A stretch of DNA of 38,713 nucleotides from Zoogloeaceae bacterium (GTDB lineage: Bacteria; Pseudomonadota; Gammaproteobacteria; Burkholderiales; Rhodocyclaceae): assembly GCA_016791005.1 (NCBI GenBank), contig JAEUNY010000155.1, positions 1-38,713 of the forward strand, given 5' to 3'. Below are positions 23,644 to 32,038 of the stretch, piece by piece. Position numbers and translations under genes: made by a program. The notes under the pieces are model-generated. The model had not been told where the DNA came from. It saw only the letters and a list, made by a program, of their open reading frames with translations, and ran no database searches. How positions within the stretch are numbered: position 1 is the stretch's first letter; each line of letters begins with the position of its first letter.

Positions 23644-25599
23644 TCAACTCGGCGGCCGGCCTTGCCCCGGCGTCCCCGCTCCCCCAAGCGCCCGGGCGAT
23701 GAAGCGGCGCGGCACGGTCGGGCGGGGCACGCGCTGCTCGAACCAGCTTCGCACATCCTGATCCAGCCCCAGCCCGTGCATGTAGTTGTAGAGCGCCTTG
23801 TTGAGGGCACGGCCCAGGGCGTCATGATCCACGCCGGTGGGGTCGATGAAACCGACGTCGTTGCGGGCGAAGCCGCCCGGCGGCAGGGGCTGGAGGGTCA
23901 CGCCGTATTCGCTGGGGTTGAGGCCAACCGGCGAATGCACGGTGCAGGCGAAGCGGTGAAAGAAGCCGGACTGGATGCAGCCCTCGGCGAAAAGTTGGCG
24001 CACGTACTCCAGGGCGTCCACGGTGTCCTGCACGGTCTGAGTGGGAAAGCCGTACATCAGGTAGGCATGGACCAGGATCCCCGCGTCGGTGAAGGCGCGG
24101 GTGACCCGCGCCACCTGCTCCACCGACACGCCCTTCTGCATCAGCTTCAACAGCCGGTCGGAAGCCACCTCCAGCCCACCGGAAATCGCGATGCAGCCGG
24201 ACTCGGAGAGTTCCTGGCACAGCTCCGGGGTGAAGGACTTTTCAAAGCGCACGTTCCCCCACCAGGAGATGGCCCGCCCGCGGGCTTTCAGCTCCGCCGC
24301 CAGGGCCCGCAGCGCCTTGGGCGGTGCAGCTTCATCCACGAAGTGGAAGCCGGTCTGGCCGGTCTCCGCCACCACGGCCTCGATGCGATCCACCAGGGTC
24401 TTGGCGCTGGCCGCTTCGAAGCGGGCTATGTAGTCCAGGCCCACATCGCAGAAGCTGCACTTCTTCCAGTAGCAGCCGTGGGCCACGGTGAGCTTGTTCC
24501 AGCGCCCGTCCGACCACAGCCGGTGCATGGGGTTGAGCATGTCCAGCAGCGACAGGTAGGCCCCCAAGGGCAGACCATCCCAGGTGGGTGTGCCCACCTC
24601 CTCAAAGGGAATGTCCGGTTCCGGGAAATTTTCGTAGCGCATGCCGCCGCCCTTTTCCCCTGGGTCGTCGCGGCGAAAGGTCCGCACCAGGCGCCCGGCG
24701 CTGCGTTTTCCGGCGAGGTGCTCCAGCAGCGCCAGCAGGGGACGCTCGCCGGCATCCAGGGTGACGAAATCGAAATAATCGAAGACCCGCGGCTCGGCCA
24801 GTTCCCGCAACTCGGTGTTCACATAGCCCCCGCCCAGCACGGTCGTAACGTCCGGCCGGGCGGCCTTGACCGCCTGGGCGATGCGAAACGCCCCATACAC
24901 TGACCCAGGGAAAGGCACCGAGATCAGCACCACGTCCGGCAAGTGATGGGCGAGGGCCTCGACGGTCAGCGTAGCCAGGACGTGATCGACCCAGGTCGGC
25001 GGCGCCGCCAGGGCCTCCGCCAGGGGGTCGAAGCTCGCCTGGGAGAGGGCGAGGGACTCGGCGTAGCGCACGAATTCGAAGCGCGGGTCGGCGGCCTCGC
25101 GCAGCACATCGGCCACATCGTCGAGGAAGAGGGTGGCGAAATGCCGTGCCCGGTCCTGCACGCCGAGGGCACCAAAGGCCCAGGCCAGGGGGTCGCCGCC
25201 CTCCGGGTCGATGTACTCGTCGAGGCTGGCAAAGCGGGGCCCCTCGGGCAGAAAGCTGCGGCCGGCGATGCGGTGGGCCAGGGTCGGGTCGCGCCCCTGC
25301 AGGAAGGCCAGGGTCGGCGCCATCGCCGCGCGATAGGCCGCGAAGTGCTCCAGAAAGACCCGCGTCGCCGCTCCCCGCCGTTTGGCCGGCAGGGCCTGGG
25401 CGGCTTCACGCAAAGCGTCCAGCCCGGCCGGGGCAAAGAGGCGCAGCACCAGGCCCAGCGCGAGATCGGCCTGAAAGGCCGCTACCCCGCGGGAGCGCAG
25501 GAATCCCGTCAGGTAAGCGGTGGAGGGGTAGGGCGTGTTGAGCTGAGTCATCGGCGGGATGAGGGCCAGCACGCGGGGCGAGGCGTTCGGCGCGGACAC
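23644..25599 (-). CDS. B12-binding-type radical SAM protein
   Basis: This 651-residue protein starts at GTG 25599, just before VLALIPPMTQLNTPYPS, the usual N-terminus of this family; the longer open frame (to 26064) has no support. Residues about 5-330 include a degenerate cobalamin-binding-like domain (DVVLISVPFPGSVYGAF, TTVLGGGYVN). A radical SAM core follows with the iron-sulfur cluster Cys in CYWKKCSFCDV (376, 381, 384), then HFVDEAAPPKAL and SGGLEVASDRLL. Spacing is CX4CX2C rather than the canonical CX3CX2C. It would be a cytoplasmic enzyme cleaving SAM to a radical, possibly a methylase or peptide-modifying enzyme. Reaction and substrate are unknown. It is divergent from an ABC exporter across 93 bases. 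Confidence 0.85.
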   Translation of the reverse strand: MSAPNASPRVLALIPPMTQLNTPYPSTAYLTGFLRSRGVAAFQADLALGLVLRLFAPAGLDALREAAQALPAKRRGAATRVFLEHFAAYRAAMAPTLAFLQGRDPTLAHRIAGRSFLPEGPRFASLDEYIDPEGGDPLAWAFGALGVQDRARHFATLFLDDVADVLREAADPRFEFVRYAESLALSQASFDPLAEALAAPPTWVDHVLATLTVEALAHHLPDVVLISVPFPGSVYGAFRIAQAVKAARPDVTTVLGGGYVNTELRELAEPRVFDYFDFVTLDAGERPLLALLEHLAGKRSAGRLVRTFRRDDPGEKGGGMRYENFPEPDIPFEEVGTPTWDGLPLGAYLSLLDMLNPMHRLWSDGRWNKLTVAHGCYWKKCSFCDVGLDYIARFEAASAKTLVDRIEAVVAETGQTGFHFVDEAAPPKALRALAAELKARGRAISWWGNVRFEKSFTPELCQELSESGCIAISGGLEVASDRLLKLMQKGVSVEQVARVTRAFTDAGILVHAYLMYGFPTQTVQDTVDALEYVRQLFAEGCIQSGFFHRFACTVHSPVGLNPSEYGVTLQPLPPGGFARNDVGFIDPTGVDHDALGRALNKALYNYMHGLGLDQDVRSWFEQRVPRPTVPRRFIARALGGAGTPGQGRPPS

Positions 25600-25692
25600 G
25601 GCCTGAGAGTGCCTCGCCGGCTTCCCGCGAGCAAGCCCCGGCGCTGGGCGGGAATGCGGCACAATCGCGCCATCTTGGCCCCGGAGGCCTGC

Positions 25693-27471
25693 GTGAGCGC
25701 CCCCCTCGACCGTCCCGTTTCCTTGCCCCGTCTCTACGCCGCCCTGTGGCATCACGCTGCCGGCGTTCGGCATCTCATTCTCGGCGCCTTCGCCATGCTC
25801 CTGGCCTCCCAGCTCTTCAAGCTGGCCGTGCCGTGGCTGGCGGGCCAGGCCATCGACGCCATCCAGGGCGGCGGCCTGGAGGGGGTCGGCACGGCGGGCA
25901 AATGGCTGGCCCTGGTGTTTGCTGCCACCGTGGCGAGTTGGGCGCTGCACGGGCCGGGGCGCATCCTGGAGCGCAACGTCGCCCTCAAGGTGCGGGAACG
26001 GCTCTCGGGCCTCCTGGTGGAGCGGCTCTTCGCCGCGCCGCTGGCCTGGCACCAGCGCCACCATTCAGGGGAGACCCTGCACCGGGTGCAGCAGAGCACC
26101 GGCGCCCTCTACGACTTCGCCCAGAGCCAGTTCATCTACCTGCAGAACGCCGTGCGGCTGGTGGGGCCGGTGATCGCCCTGTGGCTGATCTCGCCAGTGG
26201 TAGGGATGGTGGCGGTGCTGGGCTACGGCCTGCTGGGCGGGATCATCCTGCTTTTCGATCGCCGCATGATGGGCCTGGCGGTGGCGGAGAATCACGCCTC
26301 CCGCCGCTACGGCGCAGCCCTGGTGGATGCCCTGGGCAACGTCTTCAGCATCACCGCCCTGCGCCGGGGCAAGGGCGTGGCGGCCCTGGTGGCGGAACGC
26401 CTGGCCGCCTCCTTCGAGCCGCTCCGCCGCAACATCGTGCTCAACGAAGCGAAGTGGGCCACGGTGGATCTCCTCTCCAGCCTGCTGTGGTGCGTGCTGG
26501 TGGGGCTCTACGCCTGGCTCGAATCCTCGGCCGCCACCGCGGCGGTGGCCGGCGGCGTCGCCCTGGGCAAGGTGTTCATGGTCTATGAATACTCCCAGCA
26601 GGCGGGCGGGGTGATCACCGCCATTGCCTCCCACTTCCAGTCCCTCGCCCGCCAGCAGGCCGATTACGCCGCCGCCCTGCCGGTGCTGGGCGCCCCCCAG
26701 GCGGTGCAGCCCGACGCCCCGCTGGCCAGCCCCTGGCGGGCGATGCGGCTGGATGGGGTCCGCCACTTTCATGCCGCCCATGATGAGCGGCCTGCCCTCG
26801 CCGACGTCCACCTGACCCTGGAGCGCGGCCTGCGCTACGCCCTGATCGGCCCCAGCGGCGCTGGCAAAACCACCCTGATGCGGGTGCTGGCCGGCCTTGA
26901 GGCTCCCGCCGATGGCCAGGTGTGGCTCGACGACGAAGCCCTACCGGACCCGGTGGGCAGCCTGCGCCGGGAAGCCACCCTGATCCCCCAGCAAGCCGAG
27001 ATATTCGAAGGGACGCTGGCCGAGAACCTGCTCCTGGGTGCCGAGGCTGATGCGCCCCGCATCGACGGTGCGGTGCGCGCCGCCTGCGCCGAGGACTTCA
27101 TCGCCGCCCAGCCGCAGGGGCTGGCCAGCCCGGTGGCGGAGGGTGGCGCCAACTGGTCCGGAGGCCAGCGCCAACGCCTGGCCCTGGCGCGCGGGACGCT
27201 GGCCGCCGAGGGCAGCGCCCTGGTGCTCCTGGACGAACCCACCAGCAGCCTCGACCCGGAAACCGAAGGCCGCCTCTACCAGCGAATCTTCGCCCACTTC
27301 CAGGACGCCTGCGTGGTCTCCTCGGTGCATCGCCTGCATCTCCTGGAACGCTTCGACCGGGTCATCCTGATGGAGGCCGGGCGGGTGGTGGAGGTGGGGA
27401 CGGTGGCGGAGCTGACGCGGGGATCTCCTCTTTTCCGGACGCTGCTGGCGGCCCAGGGGGCTGCGGGATGA
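25693..27471 (+). CDS. ABC exporter, fused membrane and ATPase domains
   Basis: This 592-residue half-transporter starts at GTG 25693, with GGAGG 5 bases upstream. The frame is open far upstream but without a credible start. Residues 1-330 carry about six membrane helices of an ABC type-1 exporter domain. The C-terminal ATPase has Walker A GPSGAGKTT (386-394), signature WSGGQRQRLALARG (488-501), Walker B LVLLDEPTSSLD and a switch His in SSVHRLHLLERFD. Two copies would form a dimer in the inner membrane and pump an unknown substrate (lipid, peptide or drug) outward. Its end overlaps the start of a tiny lipoprotein gene by four bases. Confidence 0.9.
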   Translation: MSAPLDRPVSLPRLYAALWHHAAGVRHLILGAFAMLLASQLFKLAVPWLAGQAIDAIQGGGLEGVGTAGKWLALVFAATVASWALHGPGRILERNVALKVRERLSGLLVERLFAAPLAWHQRHHSGETLHRVQQSTGALYDFAQSQFIYLQNAVRLVGPVIALWLISPVVGMVAVLGYGLLGGIILLFDRRMMGLAVAENHASRRYGAALVDALGNVFSITALRRGKGVAALVAERLAASFEPLRRNIVLNEAKWATVDLLSSLLWCVLVGLYAWLESSAATAAVAGGVALGKVFMVYEYSQQAGGVITAIASHFQSLARQQADYAAALPVLGAPQAVQPDAPLASPWRAMRLDGVRHFHAAHDERPALADVHLTLERGLRYALIGPSGAGKTTLMRVLAGLEAPADGQVWLDDEALPDPVGSLRREATLIPQQAEIFEGTLAENLLLGAEADAPRIDGAVRAACAEDFIAAQPQGLASPVAEGGANWSGGQRQRLALARGTLAAEGSALVLLDEPTSSLDPETEGRLYQRIFAHFQDACVVSSVHRLHLLERFDRVILMEAGRVVEVGTVAELTRGSPLFRTLLAAQGAAG

Positions 27472-27761
27472 AGGCGAAGCCGACAGCGGCGGGCTGCCTG
27501 GCCGCCCTGGTGGCCGTGGCGCTGGCAAGTGGCTGCTCGGTGCTGGCGGTGGCCGATGCGACAGTGACGGTGGTGGCGGCCACGGTATCCGTAACGGCGA
27601 CGGTGGTCGAGGCCGGGGTGTCGGTGGCCGGGGTGTCGGTGGCCGGGGCCGCGGTGGATGTGACTGCCGCAGGGGTGCGGGCCGCCACCGCGCCGTCCGA
27701 TCCGCCCAAAACCGAACCGGTCAAGATCAATCCGGTCGAGGTTCAGCCGATCAGGGAGTAG
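27468..27761 (+). CDS. Small Val/Ala-rich lipoprotein
   Basis: This 97-residue protein has a signal peptide ending in the lipobox LASGC, so Cys23 would be lipidated. The mature part is dominated by alternating Val/Ala/Thr strands (VAGVSVAGVSVAG and neighbours), then a hydrophilic Pro-rich tail (PKTEPVKINPVEVQPIRE). At DNA level a 15-base unit gtgtcggtggccggg is repeated in tandem near 27617-27650. The start overlaps the ABC exporter stop (ATGA), so the two are translationally coupled and probably work together; what the lipoprotein does is unknown. Confidence 0.75.
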   Translation: MKAKPTAAGCLAALVAVALASGCSVLAVADATVTVVAATVSVTATVVEAGVSVAGVSVAGAAVDVTAAGVRAATAPSDPPKTEPVKINPVEVQPIRE

Positions 27762-27833
27762 TGGGCGCGCCCCGCCCCGAATTACGGGAGCAGCCGGGCA
27801 TGGCGCGGAACCTGCTGGCGGGGAGCACGGCGC

Positions 27834-28202
27834 TCAGGGCTGGCTCGGTTCGTGAAAGGTGACCAGGTTGCCATCGGGATCAAGAATGGCGAACTCCCAC
27901 GTGCCCCACGGCGTGTCGGTGAGGGTCGCGCGGGGATGGACGATGCCCTGTTCGCTGCAGCGGGCATAGAGCTCGGCGATCCCCGCGACCTGCAGGCGGC
28001 AGCTGGTGGCCTCGGCGATCTTGCGGTCGGCGCAGGCCCAGAAGTGCACCTGCACCCCGCCCTGCCCGACGATGCCATACACCCCCTGCTCAGCATGGAG
28101 CACGGAGAAGCCCAGGTGGCTGGCGAAGAAATCCACCGAGCGCTGGATGTCGAGGGAGGCGAGCGCGGGGGTTGCGGAAATGAAGGCGGTGGGCGGCGGC
28201 AT
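27834..28202 (-). CDS. VOC-family protein (bleomycin-resistance/glyoxalase-like)
   Basis: This 122-residue cytoplasmic protein of the vicinal-oxygen-chelate fold has two beta-alpha-beta-beta-beta modules: SLDIQRSVDFFASHLGFSV (first) and GTWEFAILDPDGNLVTFHEP (second, with the terminal metal Glu). VQVHFWACADRKIAEA resembles bleomycin-binding proteins, which bind the drug as dimers without chemistry. The ATG at 28202 gives a start at the usual place (MPPPTAFISATPALASLD). The longer upstream frame is unsupported. It is followed by the lipoprotein gene in convergent orientation, 72 bases away. Drug binding is a family guess; many VOC proteins have other roles. Confidence 0.8.
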   Translation of the reverse strand: MPPPTAFISATPALASLDIQRSVDFFASHLGFSVLHAEQGVYGIVGQGGVQVHFWACADRKIAEATSCRLQVAGIAELYARCSEQGIVHPRATLTDTPWGTWEFAILDPDGNLVTFHEPSQP

Positions 28203-28246
28203 GGCAGGGGGCGTTGGTATGTGCGAATTGTCCCGGTGGACGCCGG

Positions 28247-28657
28247 CTAGGCACCGTTGGGCCAGGTCAGCACCGCCTTGAAGGCGGGGCCGGCGCCAAA
28301 GTGGCTGAAGGGGCCTTGGGGATAGACCTCCACGAAGACCCACCCCTCCATCGATTGATCCAGCTTGGCCCCATCCACCTCGTACAGGTCGCTGGAGGAA
28401 ATCTCCCGCAGCAAACCATTGAGCTGCCGCGCCTCCGGGGCGCCGATGCCGACCCGGTTGCGGGTGGCTGCCCCCAGGCGTTGGGGCAGCCCGACCTGCG
28501 CCTGGCCGGGAGGCGGATCGTCACAAATCGGCACCAGGAAGCCGCGGGCGCGGGGCTCCCTCAGCGCCACCCCGCCGGCCCGGTTGAAGTACTCGGGGCC
28601 GGCCTCGTCGAGGACAAGGATGGCGGCTTGCCTCAGGTTGAAAAGGCAGATTTGCAT
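28247..28657 (-). CDS. Hypothetical protein, possibly DUF6210-like
   Basis: This 136-residue protein starts at ATG 28657, with GGAGCG 8 bases upstream. I do not recognise a confirmed domain; the opening AAILVLDEAGPEYFNRAGG and FLVPICD reminded me of DUF6210 proteins, but only loosely. The C-terminal half ends in WVFVEVYPQGPFSHFGAG. No signal peptide or membrane helix is seen. It lies 44 bases upstream of the VOC gene on the same strand, so the pair may be co-transcribed. Confidence 0.65.
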   Translation of the reverse strand: MQICLFNLRQAAILVLDEAGPEYFNRAGGVALREPRARGFLVPICDDPPPGQAQVGLPQRLGAATRNRVGIGAPEARQLNGLLREISSSDLYEVDGAKLDQSMEGWVFVEVYPQGPFSHFGAGPAFKAVLTWPNGA

Positions 28658-28750
28658 GGGCTTGCGCTCCTTGTCGCCGCCGCAGCCCAACGAAGGACAG
28701 GTTCCGCTCGATCACGGGCCGCCGCTGTCGCCCGGCCGGGCATGCCGGTG

Positions 28751-29044
28751 TTACTCGGGAATCGCCCTTGTCGAGGCGGCGGCCAGCCCCTTTTCCAGCA
28801 GCTCCCCCACCAGGGTGTTGAGGTCCAGGCCGCCCGCCTCGGCCCGATCCCGCAGGCGGGTGGCCAGATCGGCGGGGATCTTCACGGCGAAGGGTACCAG
28901 ACCCTTCTCCTGATCCAGCTTGCGCTGGGCCCGGCGGTCGAGGGGCTGGCCGGCCTCGGCGCCAAATCGACCCGCGGTGAGGCCCTGTTTAAGGGTGTTG
29001 TTGATCTTGAGACCCCGGAGTTTTTCCAGGTCGGTGCGCTTCAT
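28751..29044 (-). CDS. Small ribbon-helix-helix-like protein
   Basis: This 97-residue protein starts at ATG 29044 (GGAG nearby; MKRTDLEKLRGLKINN). The frame before it is open but unsupported. The N-terminus is basic. Residues 60-97 (VPFAVKIPADLATRLRDRA, then LNTLVGELLEKGL) look like an Arc-type ribbon-helix-helix DNA-binding domain: strand, helix, helix. It may be a small transcription regulator or an antitoxin lacking an adjacent toxin. No toxin-like gene is beside it. It is divergent from the glycerophosphodiesterase gene. Confidence 0.6.
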   Translation of the reverse strand: MKRTDLEKLRGLKINNTLKQGLTAGRFGAEAGQPLDRRAQRKLDQEKGLVPFAVKIPADLATRLRDRAEAGGLDLNTLVGELLEKGLAAASTRAIPE

Positions 29045-29188
29045 GAGGCGGCTCCTGCAGAACGGGAGGCCGCATGGTAGCCGCTCTTGCGGCGCAAGGC
29101 GGCGGTCACCCGTCGTCAGGGCAACGCCGGCCTCGCGTCTGCGGGAATCGCCGCCGCGTTTTGCAGACGTCAAGGAACGGAAAAATTC

Positions 29189-29206
29189 CTGCCATCGGCC
29201 CGTCAC
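29189..29206 (+). promoter_or_regulatory. Pho-box-like sequence upstream of the GDPD gene
   Basis: CTGCCAT-CGGC-CCGTCAC matches the 7-4-7 PhoB half-site layout (consensus CTGTCAT-N4-CTGTCAT) at 11 of 14 half-site positions. It ends 11 bases before an AAATTA -10-like segment, the spacing seen at PhoB promoters, and lies 64 bases from the start codon. A match of this quality can occur by chance. Confidence 0.4.
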
Positions 29207-29269
29207 CATGGCGGCCCAAATTAGGGTCGGGACATACCCCCTTCCTTTGACTGTTCCCTGGAGATTTTT

Positions 29270-30553
29270 ATGCGATTGCCCCCTCGGATGGCACTACCCA
29301 TCGCTTTGGTCTACTCGACCCTGATTGCCCTACCCGTCCTAGCCGACGGCGGCCGTGAGCGCGCAGAAGCGCGCAACGACGCCACCGTCCAGCTCGGACC
29401 GCGCCCTTTTTACCTCGTCGAGGGCATGGACGAGAGCCCCCTCAAAAACCGCCTTATGCAGTGCGAGAAGGGTCCCTTTTACCGCACCGACTTTTCCATC
29501 GGCCACCGGGGCGCCGCGCTGCAATTCCCGGAGCATTCCGATGTGGCGTATCGCGCCGGGGCCCGCATGGGGGCCGGGATCGTCGAATGTGATGTGACCT
29601 TCACCCAGGATGGCGAACTGGTCTGCCGCCACAGCGAATGTGATCTGGCCACCACCACCAACATCGTGGCCACCGATCTCAATCAAAAATGCACGGTGCC
29701 CTGGACGGGCCCCGTCGGAGCCAATCCAGCGCCCGTGTGCTGCACCAGCGACCTCAAACTGGACGAGTTCAAGACCCTGATGGCCAAAATGGACGCCAGC
29801 AACCCGTCCGCGACCACGCCGGAAGGCTTCCTGGGCGGCACCTCCAACTGGCGCACCGACCTCTACACGGGGCGCGCCCAGGTGGTGACCTTCAAGGAAA
29901 GTATTGCAATGAATCAGCAACTTGGCGTCAAGCACACCCCCGAACTGAAGAGCGCCACCTTCCAGGAGCGGGTCGATGGCATTTTCGGCAGCCAAGCCCT
30001 CTACGCCCAGAAATTCGCCGACGAGATGGAGGCCGGCGGCGTCAAACCGAATGAAACCTGGCCCCAATCTTTCAACGTGGAGGACATTTTTTACTGGATC
30101 GACCACACTCAATACGGCAAGCAGGCGGTGTATCTGATCGACTACGACGCCAACAAAAACGACATCGTCATCCAGGCCCCCTACGACGCGATGGATCGCA
30201 TGGCTTACCTCAAGATGCTCAAGCAACGGGGGGTGCGCATCGTTGCCCCGCCAGTGCCCGCGCTGCTGGCCGTAGATGGGGGAGGCCACATCGTCCCATC
30301 GCAATTCGCCAAGGATCTGATGGGCATGGATTTCGCCATCATCACCTGGACCTTCGAACGCGCGGACCTGCGCCAAGGGGCGGCCCAGGCTGGCTACTAC
30401 TACGACTTCGACCCCACCGGGGCGGCCATCAAGAAAGATAGCGACATGTTCAAGGCGCTGGACGTCCTGGCCAAGGAGGTGAAAATCCTGGGCATCTTCT
30501 CCGACTGGCCCGCCACGGTGACCTATTACGCCAACTGCATGGGTCTGAAATAA
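29270..30553 (+). CDS. Exported glycerophosphodiester phosphodiesterase
   Basis: This 427-residue periplasmic enzyme begins with a signal peptide (MRLPPRMALPIAL..., cut after LA at about residue 25). CTGGAG lies 7 bases upstream of the ATG. The GDPD barrel has GHRG (His79-Arg80), EHSDVAY, the metal pair Glu106/Asp108 in IVECDVTF, and His121 in CRHSECDL, i.e. the HR-ExD-H catalytic set. It would hydrolyse glycerophosphodiesters into glycerol-3-phosphate and alcohol. The family is often GlpQ- or UgpQ-like; the long insertions resemble secreted, GlpQ-like members. A Pho-box-like sequence precedes it, and it converges on another secreted phosphoesterase with which it shares a terminator. Confidence 0.85.
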   Translation: MRLPPRMALPIALVYSTLIALPVLADGGRERAEARNDATVQLGPRPFYLVEGMDESPLKNRLMQCEKGPFYRTDFSIGHRGAALQFPEHSDVAYRAGARMGAGIVECDVTFTQDGELVCRHSECDLATTTNIVATDLNQKCTVPWTGPVGANPAPVCCTSDLKLDEFKTLMAKMDASNPSATTPEGFLGGTSNWRTDLYTGRAQVVTFKESIAMNQQLGVKHTPELKSATFQERVDGIFGSQALYAQKFADEMEAGGVKPNETWPQSFNVEDIFYWIDHTQYGKQAVYLIDYDANKNDIVIQAPYDAMDRMAYLKMLKQRGVRIVAPPVPALLAVDGGGHIVPSQFAKDLMGMDFAIITWTFERADLRQGAAQAGYYYDFDPTGAAIKKDSDMFKALDVLAKEVKILGIFSDWPATVTYYANCMGLK

Positions 30554-30592
30554 CACTTCGTCGGGGCGCCACCCATGGCGTCCCAAGTGAAC

Positions 30593-30619
30593 AAAAAAGC
30601 GGCCCACCCGGGCCGCTTT
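30593..30619. terminator. Bidirectional intrinsic terminator
   Basis: AAAGCGGCC (30596-30604) pairs perfectly with GGCCGCTTT (30611-30619) around a six-base loop. On the minus strand the stem ends in TTTTTT, giving a strong terminator for the metallophosphoesterase gene that stops at 30642. On the plus strand only TTT follows, so it is a weaker terminator for the GDPD gene. Confidence 0.85.
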
Positions 30620-30641
30620 CAACGCGTGGCAGGGCGCCGGA

Positions 30642-31862
30642 TTATTCTAAAGTCATGCGCTGCCAGCTGAAGGGCCCAAAGGCGTTGCTGCTGGCCGGGG
30701 CGTTGGCACGGGGATTGACGGTCAGCTTGAGCCATTCCAGGGGGAAAGTGCTGCCGTGAACCACCACGCGGTGGAAATTCGGAACAAAAAATGGCGGCTT
30801 GCCCAGGGCAGCCCGGTTACCTGCCTGGGTGTCGTAGGCATCGTCGCCGCAGGCAACGGTACTCCCGTTGGCACCCTCCGTGACACACGGCGCATTGTCC
30901 GCCAAGGGATTATCCGAACGATATGCGTGGGAATCGCCATTCAGAAGCAGGACCGGCTTGCCAAAAGCTACGGCCCGGGCTGCGATGCGATCGATGAAGG
31001 GCTGGTAGTTGGCGATATGGCTCGCGGCCTTGCCATCCTGGTCCCACATATCGGCTTGAAGCTGGATCACCATAGCCTTCGCAGCAAGGTTTTGCGCTCG
31101 GTCAAAGGCCGCATCCAGCCAGCGCAGGTCGGCGCCGGTACGCTCCTCCCGTTCGTTGACCTGTGCCGCGCTCAGGGTCGGCGTCCCGTACCAGGCGTCG
31201 GCGTCGTTGTTTGAGCCGCCGGGGACGTTGAGACTCACGAACAACACCTGCGATTGTGCCCACATGACGTTTTCGACGTACTTTTCGTCGCTCGGGAAAG
31301 CCGAATCGAAGGCCTGGGCCTGGGAGAGCACCACCTTGTGGGCGGCCAGGGTCACACCGGGCTCGGCGAAGAAAATCGACCGAACCAAATCGAGATTGGC
31401 AATTGGATCGCCACCTGCATAGTTAATGAGGTTGCCGGCCGGATCGGTCTTATAGTCGATCTGCCCTGTCGTGATGTTGTAGGCACCGCCCCCCTCCCCT
31501 GTCTTGTGGCAATCCGTCCATTCGTTGTCGCCGGGGGTGTAGATCAGGGGGTGCTGGAAGGCTGTCCACAGCTCGTAGACCGAACGATCGTAGGCTTCGG
31601 TGCAGTACTGCTTACCCGAGTGGATGTCGCCGACGTGCAACACGAGGGAAACGTCGGGATCCGCGTTGATGGCGTCGATAAAGGACGGGGACGCATCGAA
31701 TTCGGCAGTATCGGTGGGGGTGGTGCCGTAGGGTGAATCGCCGAACACCGCTAGGCTGATAACGCCTCGCGAAGGACTGAAGGGCGAGGCATCGGCCTGG
31801 GCGGCCCCACAAGGGACGAGCATGGCCGAGCTAATCAGCCAGGGCAGAATGCGCGAACGCAT
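30642..31862 (-). CDS. Exported metallophosphoesterase
   Basis: This 406-residue protein starts at the ATG at 31862 (GGAG 8 bases upstream); the frame extends to 31928 without support. A signal peptide ends near AQA-DA (residue 23). Calcineurin-type metal motifs appear in order: VFGDSPYG (39-46, GDxxY variant), LHVGDIHSG (75-83), YTPGDNEWTDC (108-118) and later LLNGDSHAYRS. They suggest a two-metal phosphoesterase in the periplasm, perhaps acting on phosphate esters or nucleotides. The protein converges on the GDPD gene. A Pho-box-like sequence is 108 bases upstream and a large hairpin lies in the leader between. Confidence 0.8.
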   Translation of the reverse strand: MRSRILPWLISSAMLVPCGAAQADASPFSPSRGVISLAVFGDSPYGTTPTDTAEFDASPSFIDAINADPDVSLVLHVGDIHSGKQYCTEAYDRSVYELWTAFQHPLIYTPGDNEWTDCHKTGEGGGAYNITTGQIDYKTDPAGNLINYAGGDPIANLDLVRSIFFAEPGVTLAAHKVVLSQAQAFDSAFPSDEKYVENVMWAQSQVLFVSLNVPGGSNNDADAWYGTPTLSAAQVNEREERTGADLRWLDAAFDRAQNLAAKAMVIQLQADMWDQDGKAASHIANYQPFIDRIAARAVAFGKPVLLLNGDSHAYRSDNPLADNAPCVTEGANGSTVACGDDAYDTQAGNRAALGKPPFFVPNFHRVVVHGSTFPLEWLKLTVNPRANAPASSNAFGPFSWQRMTLE

Positions 31863-31907
31863 AGGGGAATCTCCAACGGTAGGTTCAAGGCAGTTTTTCG
31901 GAGGCGC

Positions 31908-31943
31908 GGCGGCCCATCCGACCCACATGGAGGGTCGGCCGCC
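31908..31943 (-). other. Strong hairpin in the metallophosphoesterase leader
   Basis: The arms CCGACCC/GGGTCGG plus GGCGG/CCGCC form a 12-bp stem with a five-base bulge and a seven-base loop, flanked by CAGTTT/AAACTG. No U-run follows. It may end transcription from the kinase operon that stops at 32039, or shape the 5' leader of the phosphoesterase mRNA. Confidence 0.4.
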
Positions 31944-31969
31944 ACAAACTGCAAGGATTCACCGCGGAT

Positions 31970-31987
31970 GCGACAGGAAGATTACAA
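31970..31987 (-). promoter_or_regulatory. Pho-box-like sequence upstream of the metallophosphoesterase
   Basis: Minus-strand TTGTAAT-CTTC-CTGTCGC fits the 7-4-7 PhoB half-site pattern with 10 of 14 matches. It is followed about 10 bases later by a weak -10-like AATCCT. The match is weaker than that at the GDPD gene but is in the equivalent position. Confidence 0.35.
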
Positions 31988-32038
31988 GCAGATGAATTTG
32001 CCTTGAGCCGCCACCCGACGGTGGGGCCCCGCCCGCAT

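Noticed and set aside
25600..26064. The N-terminal extension of the radical SAM frame
   Set aside because: It runs antisense into the ABC exporter gene; the conserved family start is at 25599.
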